The notes under the pieces were generated by a model that saw only the letters and a program-made list of their open reading frames with translations, was not told where the DNA came from and did no database searches. The position numbers were made by a program, and so were the translations under genes. 64,000 bases of DNA, taken from the NCBI GenBank assembly GCA_946480785.1, contig CAMLLD010000032.1, positions 1-64,000 of the forward strand. The letters run 5' to 3'. Within the stretch, counting starts at the first letter, position 1, and each line of letters begins with the position of its first letter. The DNA comes from an uncultured Blastocatellia bacterium (GTDB lineage: Bacteria; Acidobacteriota; Blastocatellia; Pyrinomonadales; Pyrinomonadaceae). This document shows, piece by piece, positions 45,280-53,197 of this stretch.

Positions 45280-45309
45280 ACTATACTTACCCCCGCTAAT
45301 TTGCGTCAA
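45280..45309 (-). promoter_or_regulatory. Candidate promoter of the msbA-like/yicC/gmk/rpoZ operon
   Basis: On the - strand TTGACG (complement of 45304-45309) and TATAGT (complement of 45280-45285) are 18 bp apart. The start near 45273 leaves about 64 nt before the first gene. Confidence 0.6.
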
Positions 45310-45403
45310 GGCTGACGATTTTGCCCGATCTGCTTCGTTGTAACATCCCCCTCACGCGGCGCTAACATGCCCCGGTGGCGAATGAGTCTGCGTCAAGTTG
45401 AGT

Positions 45404-45409
45404 TATAAT
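45404..45409 (+). promoter_or_regulatory. Perfect -10 box upstream of the response regulator gene
   Basis: TATAAT matches the consensus, 52 nt before the TTG start at 45462. No good -35 box was found at 16-18 bp, so an activator may be needed or the promoter lies elsewhere. Confidence 0.4.
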
Positions 45410-45461
45410 TCGCCGTTCATCAGAAAGGTAAATTCAATCCCTCCCGACAAGGGTCAGACAT

Positions 45462-46190
45462 TTGGCACAGCAAGCACCACCAAACAGCAAATACACAGGC
45501 AAGCGTCTTCTGATCGCAGATGACGATACGGACATGAGACTCCTGCTCGCGGAGTATTTCCGGCGGCTCGGCTTTCAGGTCGAAGAACGAGAGAGCGGCA
45601 TGGCCGCCTTCGAAGCGGCCGTCGCAGGCAGGTTTGATTGCTTCATTTTCGACGTTTCGATGCCGGGAATGTCCGGTCTCGAACTGCTCAAACGCGTTCG
45701 CGATCGCGGTATTCAAACACCGGCGCTCTTTCTGACGGCGCACGATGCGCTCGACGATAAGGTCGCGGGGTTTGAAGCGGGGGCCGATGATTATCTCGCG
45801 AAGCCGTTCAGTCCACGCGAACTGGAATACCGCGTCGAGGCTTTATTGCGTCGCGGCGGTTCAGCGCCCGTCGAGCAGGACGGCGAACGCATCGAGGTCG
45901 GCGACCTGGTGATCGACAAACGCCGGCACGAAGTGATTCGCAATGGTTATCGCATTGATCTGACGCCGCTCGAGTTTCAGATTCTTGAGTTGCTCGCGTC
46001 AGAGCCGGGCCGCGCGTGGTCGCGTAACGCTTTGCTCGATCGCGTTTGGAGCACTGACTACGAAGGCTATCAACGCAACATCGATCCACATATCAATCGC
46101 TTGCGCAAGAAGCTTGAGGCCGATCCGAAGAACCCGCGTTACGTTTTGACGGTGCGCGGTGTCGGTTACAAGCTGAACGAGATTCCGTAA
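45462..46190 (+). CDS. OmpR/PhoB-family response regulator
   Basis: The 242-residue protein has a receiver domain (about 12-125) with D64 as phosphorylation site (FDVSMPGMSG) and the K of YLAKPFSP, then a winged-helix DNA-binding domain (about 145-240; VIRNGYRIDLTPLEFQILELLA). The TTG start at 45462 is set by a weak AGGG. No kinase gene is adjacent; the one at 48050 is of another type. The stop is shared with the next small gene (TAATG). Confidence 0.87.
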   Translation: MAQQAPPNSKYTGKRLLIADDDTDMRLLLAEYFRRLGFQVEERESGMAAFEAAVAGRFDCFIFDVSMPGMSGLELLKRVRDRGIQTPALFLTAHDALDDKVAGFEAGADDYLAKPFSPRELEYRVEALLRRGGSAPVEQDGERIEVGDLVIDKRRHEVIRNGYRIDLTPLEFQILELLASEPGRAWSRNALLDRVWSTDYEGYQRNIDPHINRLRKKLEADPKNPRYVLTVRGVGYKLNEIP

Positions 46191-46354
46191 TGCTTTGGTG
46201 GGTCGGTTCAGGTCTCATTGTAGTTTGGCTCATCTTGTATTTGGTTCACCCGAACGGCTGGATTCATCTCCTGCTGATCGGAGGCATCGTTATGCTCGTG
46301 GTCCAAACGGCTGCCCACCGAAAGACTAAAGCTGCTATGAAGAACCGCCGCTAG
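46190..46354 (+). CDS. Small (54-residue) Lmo0937-like membrane protein
   Basis: Translation from ATG 46190 gives 54 residues: two helices (about 5-19 and 24-40) around a HPNGWIH loop, then a basic tail (HRKTKAAMKNRR). The start overlaps the stop of the response regulator, so it is coupled to it. It is similar in size and layout to the 23.2 kb protein, but with a charged tail. Function is unknown. Confidence 0.75.
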   Translation: MLWWVGSGLIVVWLILYLVHPNGWIHLLLIGGIVMLVVQTAAHRKTKAAMKNRR

Positions 46355-46362
46355 GCCAAGTC

Positions 46363-46396
46363 AGATCCGTGTCCGTCTGTGAAGATCTGTGGCTTG
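46363..46396. repeat. Dispersed repeat, copy 4
   Basis: AGATCCGTGTCCGTCTGTG and GATCTGTGG carry two inverted copies of the repeat core, starting 9 nt after the small membrane protein gene. Confidence 0.5.
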
Positions 46397-46463
46397 ACCT
46401 GATCGCGTGGTTCGGCAACAATGCGCCTGTTTACGGCATCAAGAGCACCAGGAGATTGCTGCC

Positions 46464-48035
46464 ATGACATTAAGTTTCCTTAGTCGACGCGTTCTCTCTC
46501 TCTTTGTTATCGGGTTGTTCACGCTGGCCACAGCCGTGGCGCAGACGGACGTCGAACGAAAAACCGTTGCCATTACTTATCCGTTGGACGAGACGGTGAC
46601 GGTGAAGTTTCGCGGTACGACGCTGTTGCCACGTTTGAAAGGCGAAGCGAAGGTCAAACGCGCCGGACGCCGCGGCACGCGCGTCGAGTTGAGCGTTGAA
46701 GATTTACCGCGCGCTTCGGAACTCGGCGGCATTTATACGACCTACGTTCTCTGGGCAATCTCTCCTGACGGTCACGTCGACAATCTCGGTGAAATCAAAC
46801 GCAGTGGCAGTACGTTTATCGACTCTAAGCTCGACGTCACGACGCCGTTGCAGTCGTTTGCGTTGATACTCACCGCCGAGCCGCACTTCCTGATGAAAGT
46901 GCCGAGTCGCATGGTCGTGCTGGAAAACCTGCCGCCACAGAAACCAAACGGCAGCACGGTTGAAACGGTCGACGTGCGCTACATCGGCAATTCGAGCGAT
47001 TACTTCAAGAATGTTCACGTGCCGGAGATCGCTGATAAGGATTACCGCGAGACGCCCGTGTCGCTGCTTGGCGCCCGACAAGCGGTAGCGCTGGCGAAAT
47101 ATGCCGGCGCTTCGGACGACGCGCCCGATGAACTGCAAACTGCTGAAGATCAGTTGCAGGCCGCGGAGAAGGCCTGGCGTTTGGCTCAACCAGTCGCGGA
47201 AGTCGATATCGAAGCGCGCAAAGCGACGTCGTCCGGTGTTCATGCTGAAGAAGTCGCGGCGGCAAGAAAAGCCGCGCGCTTGCAACGCGAAGACATTCGT
47301 CGTCGCGATGACGCCGTGCGCGCAGCCGAGAAGAACGCGGATGCGCTCGAACAGCAAGTGGCCCAACTACAGACGGCGCTGGAAAAAGAACGACGGGCGC
47401 GTGAACTCGCCGAGCGGGATTTGGGTACGGTCAACGATCAGTTGCGCGAAAAACGAGTGGAGGTTGCACAGCTACGCGATGAGAACCAGCAGCTCCGCGC
47501 TGACAGCGAAGCCGCGAAGTTGAAAGTCGCGCGTTACGAAGGCGAGAAAGAAGCTGAGAACGCGCGCGTTGAAGCAGAGCGACGCGCGGTTGAGCGGCGC
47601 AACGCCGAAGCGACGCTGAAAGAGACACTCGCGAAGTATGGCACGCTTAAAGAAACGTCGACCGGTTTTCGTTTGATACTGCCGGAGAATATCTGGACCA
47701 ACGCGCGCAAAGCCGAGCTCGCGACTTCCGCGGCCGCGAAACTCGAACCGCTCGCGGCGCTGCTTGCGAGTAATCCCGATTACCAGATCCTGATCGAAGC
47801 GTACACCGACAACAAAGGCGACGAGGTTACGTTGCAGCAACTCACGCAGGAGCGTGCGCGTGTCTTGTCCGATCGTTTTCAAACTGCGGGCGTCGATCCG
47901 ATGCGCATTCAGGCGAACGGCATGGGCGCGTCGAATCCGTTAGCGTCCAACAACACGGTCGCGGGTCGCACGAAGAATCGTCGCGTTGAAATCACCTTTA
48001 CGTCGCCGATACCCAAGAGCACGGCGGCGAAGTAG
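46464..48035 (+). CDS. Exported OmpA-family protein with coiled coil
   Basis: From ATG 46464 (AGGAGA at 46450-46455) the product has 523 residues: a signal peptide (about 1-27, ending AVAQ), a beta-rich part (about 30-190), a long coiled coil (about 215-385, Glu/Arg/Lys-rich), and a C-terminal OmpA peptidoglycan-binding domain (about 400-515; IEAYTDNKGDE and NRRVEITF). It probably links the envelope to peptidoglycan. It precedes the kinase gene by 14 nt. Confidence 0.87.
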   Translation: MTLSFLSRRVLSLFVIGLFTLATAVAQTDVERKTVAITYPLDETVTVKFRGTTLLPRLKGEAKVKRAGRRGTRVELSVEDLPRASELGGIYTTYVLWAISPDGHVDNLGEIKRSGSTFIDSKLDVTTPLQSFALILTAEPHFLMKVPSRMVVLENLPPQKPNGSTVETVDVRYIGNSSDYFKNVHVPEIADKDYRETPVSLLGARQAVALAKYAGASDDAPDELQTAEDQLQAAEKAWRLAQPVAEVDIEARKATSSGVHAEEVAAARKAARLQREDIRRRDDAVRAAEKNADALEQQVAQLQTALEKERRARELAERDLGTVNDQLREKRVEVAQLRDENQQLRADSEAAKLKVARYEGEKEAENARVEAERRAVERRNAEATLKETLAKYGTLKETSTGFRLILPENIWTNARKAELATSAAAKLEPLAALLASNPDYQILIEAYTDNKGDEVTLQQLTQERARVLSDRFQTAGVDPMRIQANGMGASNPLASNNTVAGRTKNRRVEITFTSPIPKSTAAK

Positions 48036-48049
48036 ATCCGCCAAAACTC

Positions 48050-50098
48050 TTGTTCCCACTCGATCCGCTCGAGATTTTACAGGTCATCGGTTATAGCGTC
48101 GGTGCTCTGCTGCCGCTGTGGATGGCCGTCCAGCTCGTCCTCACACGCCGCAAACTCATCCCGCTCGAACGTCTGCTCGCTGCGCTCGCGCTCACGATGG
48201 GCGGCTGGCATACGAGCAATCTCGTCATCACACTTCATGGTTTATTCGATCTCGGTCCGGACACCTGGACCACGCTGCTGCGCATCGCCGACACCGTCGC
48301 CGTAATCAGCATCACATTTGCTTACTCGCTGCTGCTTCACGTTCATCTGCATTTGTGGGCGCAGGCGCACGGCCGCGAGCTCACTCCCAGCGAACGCGCG
48401 CGGGTTTATCTCTCTTACGTGCCCACCGTTTTCCTGCTGATCACGCTGCCGCGGCTTTGGACCGGCGAGTACGCGCCGATGATGACGAAGCTGTCGCCGT
48501 ATGTGATTCCGTTTGCGTGTTGGATCGCGTACGTGCTCGGACTGATCGCCTTGACCGAGCTTTTGATCGCGCGTAAGAGCGGCAACCCGAGCGAGAAGCG
48601 GATCATGCGCACGCTCGCGGCGTCGTTTATCGGCGTCGGTGTGGTGATCTTCGCCGCGCTCGGGTTTGAGCTTTGGCAGGGAACAGTAGCGGGCGCTTAT
48701 TTGAAAACGATCGCGAACCTCGGTTCGCTGCTGCCGTCGGTGCTGCTGGCGTATTACATCTATCGCTATCGCTATCTCGAGATCATCATCGAAGAGAGTC
48801 TCGTCGTCGTGACGTTTGCCACCGTGGTGTTGACGGTTTACGTCTTCGGCATTCGCACGATTGGCGACTGGATGACCAGGCGCTACGGCGTACGACCCGG
48901 TCTTGTTGAAGCGCTCTTGATCCTCGCCCTCGCGTTGCTTGCGGCGCCGCTACGCGGCTGGCTGGCCCAACGCTTCCACAAACTCTTCGAGCGCGAAGCG
49001 GCGCTCTACAAAGAGATCGTCTCGCGCATCGGCGCTTATGCCGGCCAGTACAAAGATCTTTCCGACTTGCTGCACTTCGTCGAAGAGCGAACGACGAAGG
49101 CGTTGAATCTGCGCAGGCTTTCGATCTTTGTGCCGGAGACAGACGGAGCATTTGCTGAACCGTGGATCGGTGAAGCGTTGGCGTTGTCGCAGGCAAATGG
49201 TTGGGAGCCGGTCGAAGACGAGCCGCTGCTGTTGGACCACGGTTTTAGGCTCGCGTATCCGATGCGGCGTGAGGAAAAGATCGAAGGCTTGCTGGCCGTC
49301 GATGCTTCGAATGCGATGTTGACGACGGATGCGCGCTCGGTAATGGAACTGCTCGCGGGTCAGGTGGCGATCGCGATCGATGACTCGCGTTTGCTCGCTG
49401 AGAATCTTCGGTTGGAACGCGAACTGGCGGAACGCGAACGTCTCGCGTCGCTCGGACGCATGGCCGCGACGGTGGCCCACGAAATCAAGAACCCGCTTTC
49501 GGCCATCAAGTCGATCGCGCAGGTGATGCGTGAAGACCAGCAGTTCAATCACGAGTACGAGCGCGACCTGCGACTGATCGTCGGGGAGACGGATCGTTTG
49601 AGTCAGAGCGTGACGCAACTGCTGAGTTTCGCGCGCAAGGAGAGCGCGGCGGAGCAGCCGCTGAGTGTCGCCGAGTTGCTGCATTCGGTCGTACATCTGT
49701 TTCAGGCGAATGCGCGCGAGCAGGGCGTCAGTCTTGAGTGCGAGATCAGATCCGATGCGATACTCACCGGCAAGTGCGTTTCCGCTTTGCGCGATGCCGT
49801 GTCGAACCTGTTGCTGAACGCGTTGCAGGCGACGCCGAGTGGCGGACAAGTGAAGCTCTTGGTAGATGCTCGCGATGACGAGCTTTTGATCGCGGTTGAA
49901 GATTCGGGCGCGGGCGTTCCCGCTGAGTTGCGCGAACGAATCTGGGAACCGTTCTTCACTACGCGCCAGCGTGGCACCGGACTCGGCCTCGCGATCGTGC
50001 GCAAGCGCGTGCAGGAAGTGGGTGGTTCCGCTCTGCTCGTCGCGTCGAATGGCCGCGGCGCTGTTTTTCATCTCCGTCTTCCGCTCGACGGAAATTAA
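48050..50098 (+). CDS. Membrane sensor histidine kinase with GAF domain (NtrB/PrsK-like)
   Basis: The 682-residue protein has about nine membrane helices (1-320), a GAF-like region (about 330-460), a dimerisation domain with H477 in VAHEIKNPLSAIKS and an ATPase domain ending with SGAGVPAELRERIWEPFFTT and GTGLGLAIVRKR. It pairs with the sigma54-type regulator at 50919. The kinase/GAF/membrane layout recalls PrsK of PEP-CTERM systems, but no other such gene is in the window. The TTG start has no Shine-Dalgarno. Confidence 0.87.
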   Translation: MFPLDPLEILQVIGYSVGALLPLWMAVQLVLTRRKLIPLERLLAALALTMGGWHTSNLVITLHGLFDLGPDTWTTLLRIADTVAVISITFAYSLLLHVHLHLWAQAHGRELTPSERARVYLSYVPTVFLLITLPRLWTGEYAPMMTKLSPYVIPFACWIAYVLGLIALTELLIARKSGNPSEKRIMRTLAASFIGVGVVIFAALGFELWQGTVAGAYLKTIANLGSLLPSVLLAYYIYRYRYLEIIIEESLVVVTFATVVLTVYVFGIRTIGDWMTRRYGVRPGLVEALLILALALLAAPLRGWLAQRFHKLFEREAALYKEIVSRIGAYAGQYKDLSDLLHFVEERTTKALNLRRLSIFVPETDGAFAEPWIGEALALSQANGWEPVEDEPLLLDHGFRLAYPMRREEKIEGLLAVDASNAMLTTDARSVMELLAGQVAIAIDDSRLLAENLRLERELAERERLASLGRMAATVAHEIKNPLSAIKSIAQVMREDQQFNHEYERDLRLIVGETDRLSQSVTQLLSFARKESAAEQPLSVAELLHSVVHLFQANAREQGVSLECEIRSDAILTGKCVSALRDAVSNLLLNALQATPSGGQVKLLVDARDDELLIAVEDSGAGVPAELRERIWEPFFTTRQRGTGLGLAIVRKRVQEVGGSALLVASNGRGAVFHLRLPLDGN

Positions 50099-50102
50099 TC
50101 TT

Positions 50103-50129
50103 CCACTCGTCGGAACTTTGTCCGAGTGG
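50103..50129 (+). terminator. Hairpin after the histidine kinase gene
   Basis: CCACTCG (50103-50109) and CGAGTGG (50123-50129) form a perfect 7-bp stem 4 nt after the stop. Only TT follows, so termination would be partial. Confidence 0.4.
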
Positions 50130-50133
50130 TTGC

Positions 50134-50148
50134 GTGTCATCCGTGGCC
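50134..50148. repeat. Dispersed repeat, short copy 5
   Basis: GTGTCATCCGTGGCC matches one half of the repeat core in reverse, between the kinase and the next gene. Confidence 0.35.
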
Positions 50149-50173
50149 CAATTCCGGATCGAAGGAGACAGCA

Positions 50174-50806
50174 ATGACGAAGAGAAATTTCTTAAGCCTG
50201 TTCCTGCTCAGCTTATTTCTCCTCTGCGGCAGCTTGAACGTCCAGGCGCAAACAACGCAAACCGAAACGAAAGATGACGAAACCAATCTTGATACGCAGC
50301 TCTATCTGATCGTCGGCACGAACCAGGACGTGGTCGAGTCGAGACTGCCGTCATTACTTGACCCGGTAGTCAAACAGCTTCGCGCCACACTGCCGTTCAA
50401 GAACTACCGGCTCGCGGCCACGCTGATCAATCGCGTCAAGAACGACGGACGGCTTGATCTGAGTTGGATCGGCGGTCCGATGGCGTCGGCAACAGGAACC
50501 GCGCCGACGAACACGCCGAGTTTCAGTCAGTTCAAAGTGCGGCAAGTGAAGCTTGTGCACACGAGTGAAGGACAGCAAGTGGTGCAGATGCAGGGCTTCA
50601 ATTTCGGCGCGCGCATACCGATTCAAGTTAGCGGCGCGATCGCGGCGAACGGCGCGGTGGCCCCAAATTTCAACTACGAGAGCACCGGCCTCGCGACCGA
50701 CATCAGCATGCGCGAAGCCGAACCCGTGATCGTCGGCACCCTCAACGTTGGTCCATCGGGCGACGCCATCATCCTCGTCGTCTCCGCCAAGCGCACGTTG
50801 AAGTAG
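50174..50806 (+). CDS. Exported protein between kinase and regulator, function unknown
   Basis: From ATG 50174 (AAGGAG at 50162-50167) the product has 210 residues: a signal peptide (about 1-26, ending VQAQ) and a beta-rich body (IGGPMASATG, QVVQMQGFNFG, TLNVGPSGDAIILVVSAKRT). No membrane helix follows. It has no recognised family. Lying between kinase and regulator it may be a periplasmic ligand-binding or accessory part of the same system, or an unrelated cargo. Confidence 0.72.
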   Translation: MTKRNFLSLFLLSLFLLCGSLNVQAQTTQTETKDDETNLDTQLYLIVGTNQDVVESRLPSLLDPVVKQLRATLPFKNYRLAATLINRVKNDGRLDLSWIGGPMASATGTAPTNTPSFSQFKVRQVKLVHTSEGQQVVQMQGFNFGARIPIQVSGAIAANGAVAPNFNYESTGLATDISMREAEPVIVGTLNVGPSGDAIILVVSAKRTLK

Positions 50807-50814
50807 CAAAACCG

Positions 50815-50852
50815 GCCACGGATTACACGGATCGATCTGTGTAATCTGTGGC
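50815..50852. repeat. Dispersed repeat, copy 6, paired as a 38-bp palindrome
   Basis: Two inverted copies of the core (GCCACGGATTACACGGATC and its mirror) form a 38-bp palindrome with two mismatched arm positions. It begins 9 nt after the exported protein's stop codon. Confidence 0.75.
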
Positions 50853-50864
50853 TAAGCTTCACCG

Positions 50865-50880
50865 TGGCACGCGATGCGCT
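50865..50880 (+). promoter_or_regulatory. Candidate sigma54 (-24/-12) promoter of the NtrC-type gene
   Basis: TGGCAC-GCGAT-GCGCT matches the sigma54 pattern at GG (-24), the following CAC, and GC plus T (-12), with the TT of the -12 box replaced. Spacing is correct. Transcription would begin near 50891, 28 nt before GTG 50919. Since this gene encodes a sigma54 activator, autoregulation is possible. Confidence 0.5.
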
Positions 50881-50918
50881 AGGGGATTCGCGACGGTTGG
50901 CCCTAAACTTACCCGGAA

Positions 50919-52370
50919 GTGAGAAAAGACGCATTGCGATTGATGATTGTTGACGACGAAGAAGCCGCTCGTTACGGCATGCGCCGAGCCCTGACCACCC
51001 TCGGCTATAACATCACCGAAGCAGGCTCCGCCGAAGCCGCGCGCGCCCTCCTCAAACAAAACGAACCCGATCTTTTGCTGCTCGACGTAAACCTCCCAGG
51101 CCTCAGCGGCCTCGACTTCCTGCGTGAGCTGAAGAACGCAAACGGCAACGCTCCACTCGTGATCATTGTCACCGCGCACGGCTCGGAGCGCATGGCCGTC
51201 GAAGCGGTCAAAGCCGGCGCGCACGATTACCTCTCGAAGCCATTTGAAGTCGACGACCTGCGCCTCGTAGTCAAGAACGCCGCCGAGACTCTGCAACTGC
51301 GCCGCGAGAATTATTCACTCCGCCGTCGCATCGAGGTAGAGCGTTCGCAACGCGGCGCACTCATCGGCAACTCCGAAGCAATGCAGCGCGTGCGCAGCAT
51401 GATCGATAAGGTCGCCGAAACCGACGCGACTGTGCTCGTACGCGGCGAATCAGGCACCGGCAAAGAACTCGTCGCGCGCGAGCTACACGAAAGAAACAGT
51501 GTGCGGCGTAACGGTTCGTTCGTCGCCGTAAACTGCGCGGCGCTGCCATCTGAGTTGATCGAATCAGAGTTGTTCGGCCACGAAAAGGGCGCATTCACAG
51601 GCGCGGCAGCACGGCGCGAAGGGAAGTTCGAACAGGCCGACGGCGGCACGTTGTTCCTCGACGAAATCGGCGACATGAGCTCAAACGTCCAGGCGAAACT
51701 CCTCCGCGCACTTGAAGAACGACGCATCGAACGCCTCGGCGCGAATGAGTCGATCCCCGTCGACGTGCGCATCGTGAGCGCGACGCATCGTCCACTCGAG
51801 CAGGAGATCGCAAACGGAAACTTCCGCGCGGATCTGTTCTATCGTTTGCGTGTCGTGACGGTCGACATTCCACCGCTGCGCGAACGTCGCGAAGACATTC
51901 CGCTGCTGACTGAAACCTTCGTCCGCCTCGCCGCTGATCGCTACGATTTGCCGGAAAGAGGACTGAGCCAGGGCACGTTGAAGCGGCTGCTCGAATACAA
52001 CTGGCCCGGCAACATACGCGAACTGCGCAACACGATCGATCGCGCGGTCATCATGGCCGAAGGCGACGAGATCACGCCGCGCGATCTACCCGACGAGATC
52101 ACCGCGGGCATGCCTACCAGCGCGATCGTGGAGGGCGAAGAGCGTGATGGTTTACACATCCCGTTTACGGCCGACTTTCGCGAAGACCGGCGCGAGTTTG
52201 AGCGTCGTTACATCTCGCGCTGCCTCGAACACACGAACGGCAACGTCACGCGTGCCGCGGAGATCCTCGACATGCACCGGCAGTCGTTGCAACACAAACT
52301 GCGTCAACTCGGCCTCGGCAGGAGATACGTCTCAGTAGCGGGAGACACGCAGGATAATCCCGACAGTTGA
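50919..52370 (+). CDS. NtrC-type sigma54-dependent response regulator
   Basis: The 483-residue protein has a receiver domain with D56 (LLDVNLPG), a AAA+ domain with Walker A GESGTGKE (176-183) and the sigma54-contacting GAFTGA loop (224-229), and a C-terminal Fis-type helix-turn-helix (about 435-465, VTRAAEILDMHRQSLQHKL). The start is GTG 50919. It is the likely partner of the histidine kinase; target genes are not visible in the window. Confidence 0.93.
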   Translation: MRKDALRLMIVDDEEAARYGMRRALTTLGYNITEAGSAEAARALLKQNEPDLLLLDVNLPGLSGLDFLRELKNANGNAPLVIIVTAHGSERMAVEAVKAGAHDYLSKPFEVDDLRLVVKNAAETLQLRRENYSLRRRIEVERSQRGALIGNSEAMQRVRSMIDKVAETDATVLVRGESGTGKELVARELHERNSVRRNGSFVAVNCAALPSELIESELFGHEKGAFTGAAARREGKFEQADGGTLFLDEIGDMSSNVQAKLLRALEERRIERLGANESIPVDVRIVSATHRPLEQEIANGNFRADLFYRLRVVTVDIPPLRERREDIPLLTETFVRLAADRYDLPERGLSQGTLKRLLEYNWPGNIRELRNTIDRAVIMAEGDEITPRDLPDEITAGMPTSAIVEGEERDGLHIPFTADFREDRREFERRYISRCLEHTNGNVTRAAEILDMHRQSLQHKLRQLGLGRRYVSVAGDTQDNPDS

Positions 52371-52459
52371 CCGGCGGACACGCAGCGCGAGAGACTTGTT
52401 GTAGAATCCCTTTCACTTAAAAGCCGCAAGCGAAAGAAACAGGGAAGGGATTTCAATAG

Positions 52460-53122
52460 ATGAAAGCACGGGTTGACGCCATCATTCAGCGCGACCAGGC
52501 CGAGTATTTAGATCGGCTCAGCACGCAAGACGATCCTCTATTAGCGGAGATGGAAGCTTACGCGGCGGAGCATCGCGTGCCGATCGCGGACCGCGAGGTC
52601 GCCACGTTTCTCGAGATCACGGCACGCGCGAGCCGCGCGCAGAAGGTACTCGAGATCGGTATGGCCATCGGCTACTCGGTGCTTCATCTTCTACGCGGCA
52701 TGGACCAAAGCGGCCAAAACGGTCTCGTCGTCACGATCGAACCGAGCGACGAGATGATCCAGGCCGCCTCCGGCTATCTGAAACGTGCGAACCTTTTCGA
52801 ACGCGTGCGGATCGAACGCGGCAAAGCGCTCGACGTCATGCCGCGCCTCGACGAAACTTACGACCTGCTTTACATCGACGCCGTTAAAGAAGAGTACCGG
52901 CAGTATCTCGATCTCGGTTTACCGCGTCTGCGAAGCGGCGGCGTTGTCGTCGTCGACAACTTGCTCTGGGGTGGACGAGTGGCCCAACCCGAGAGCGCAA
53001 ACGACGAAGACTCGACGAAAGGCCTGCGCGAGTTCAATCCTTACTTCATGAATCACCCGCAGCTTCGCTCCGAAATTTTGTCTGTCGGTGACGGCCTCGG
53101 TTACGCGGTGAAGGTCTCGTAA
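52460..53122 (+). CDS. O-methyltransferase (class I SAM-dependent)
   Basis: The 220-residue protein has a methyltransferase-3-type fold with SAM motif KVLEIGMAIGYSVLHLL (about 57-73), and LLYIDAVKEEYRQYLDLGLPRLRSGG near 135-160, where D and E can hold the catalytic metal. It resembles catechol or caffeoyl-CoA O-methyltransferases. The substrate is unknown. It is a single gene before the ABC importer. Confidence 0.87.
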   Translation: MKARVDAIIQRDQAEYLDRLSTQDDPLLAEMEAYAAEHRVPIADREVATFLEITARASRAQKVLEIGMAIGYSVLHLLRGMDQSGQNGLVVTIEPSDEMIQAASGYLKRANLFERVRIERGKALDVMPRLDETYDLLYIDAVKEEYRQYLDLGLPRLRSGGVVVVDNLLWGGRVAQPESANDEDSTKGLREFNPYFMNHPQLRSEILSVGDGLGYAVKVS

Positions 53123-53136
53123 TCCCCGGCAACTTC

Positions 53137-53164
53137 TTGATAAAGACTTCTGCCGCGTGATAAG
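53137..53164 (+). promoter_or_regulatory. Candidate promoter of the oligopeptide importer operon
   Basis: TTGATA (53137-53142) and GATAAG (53159-53164) are 16 bp apart. The start would be near 53171, ahead of the GGAGG that precedes ATG 53198. Confidence 0.4.
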
Positions 53165-53197
53165 TTCGCGCAGAGTCCGTTGACGGAGGTTTTTATC

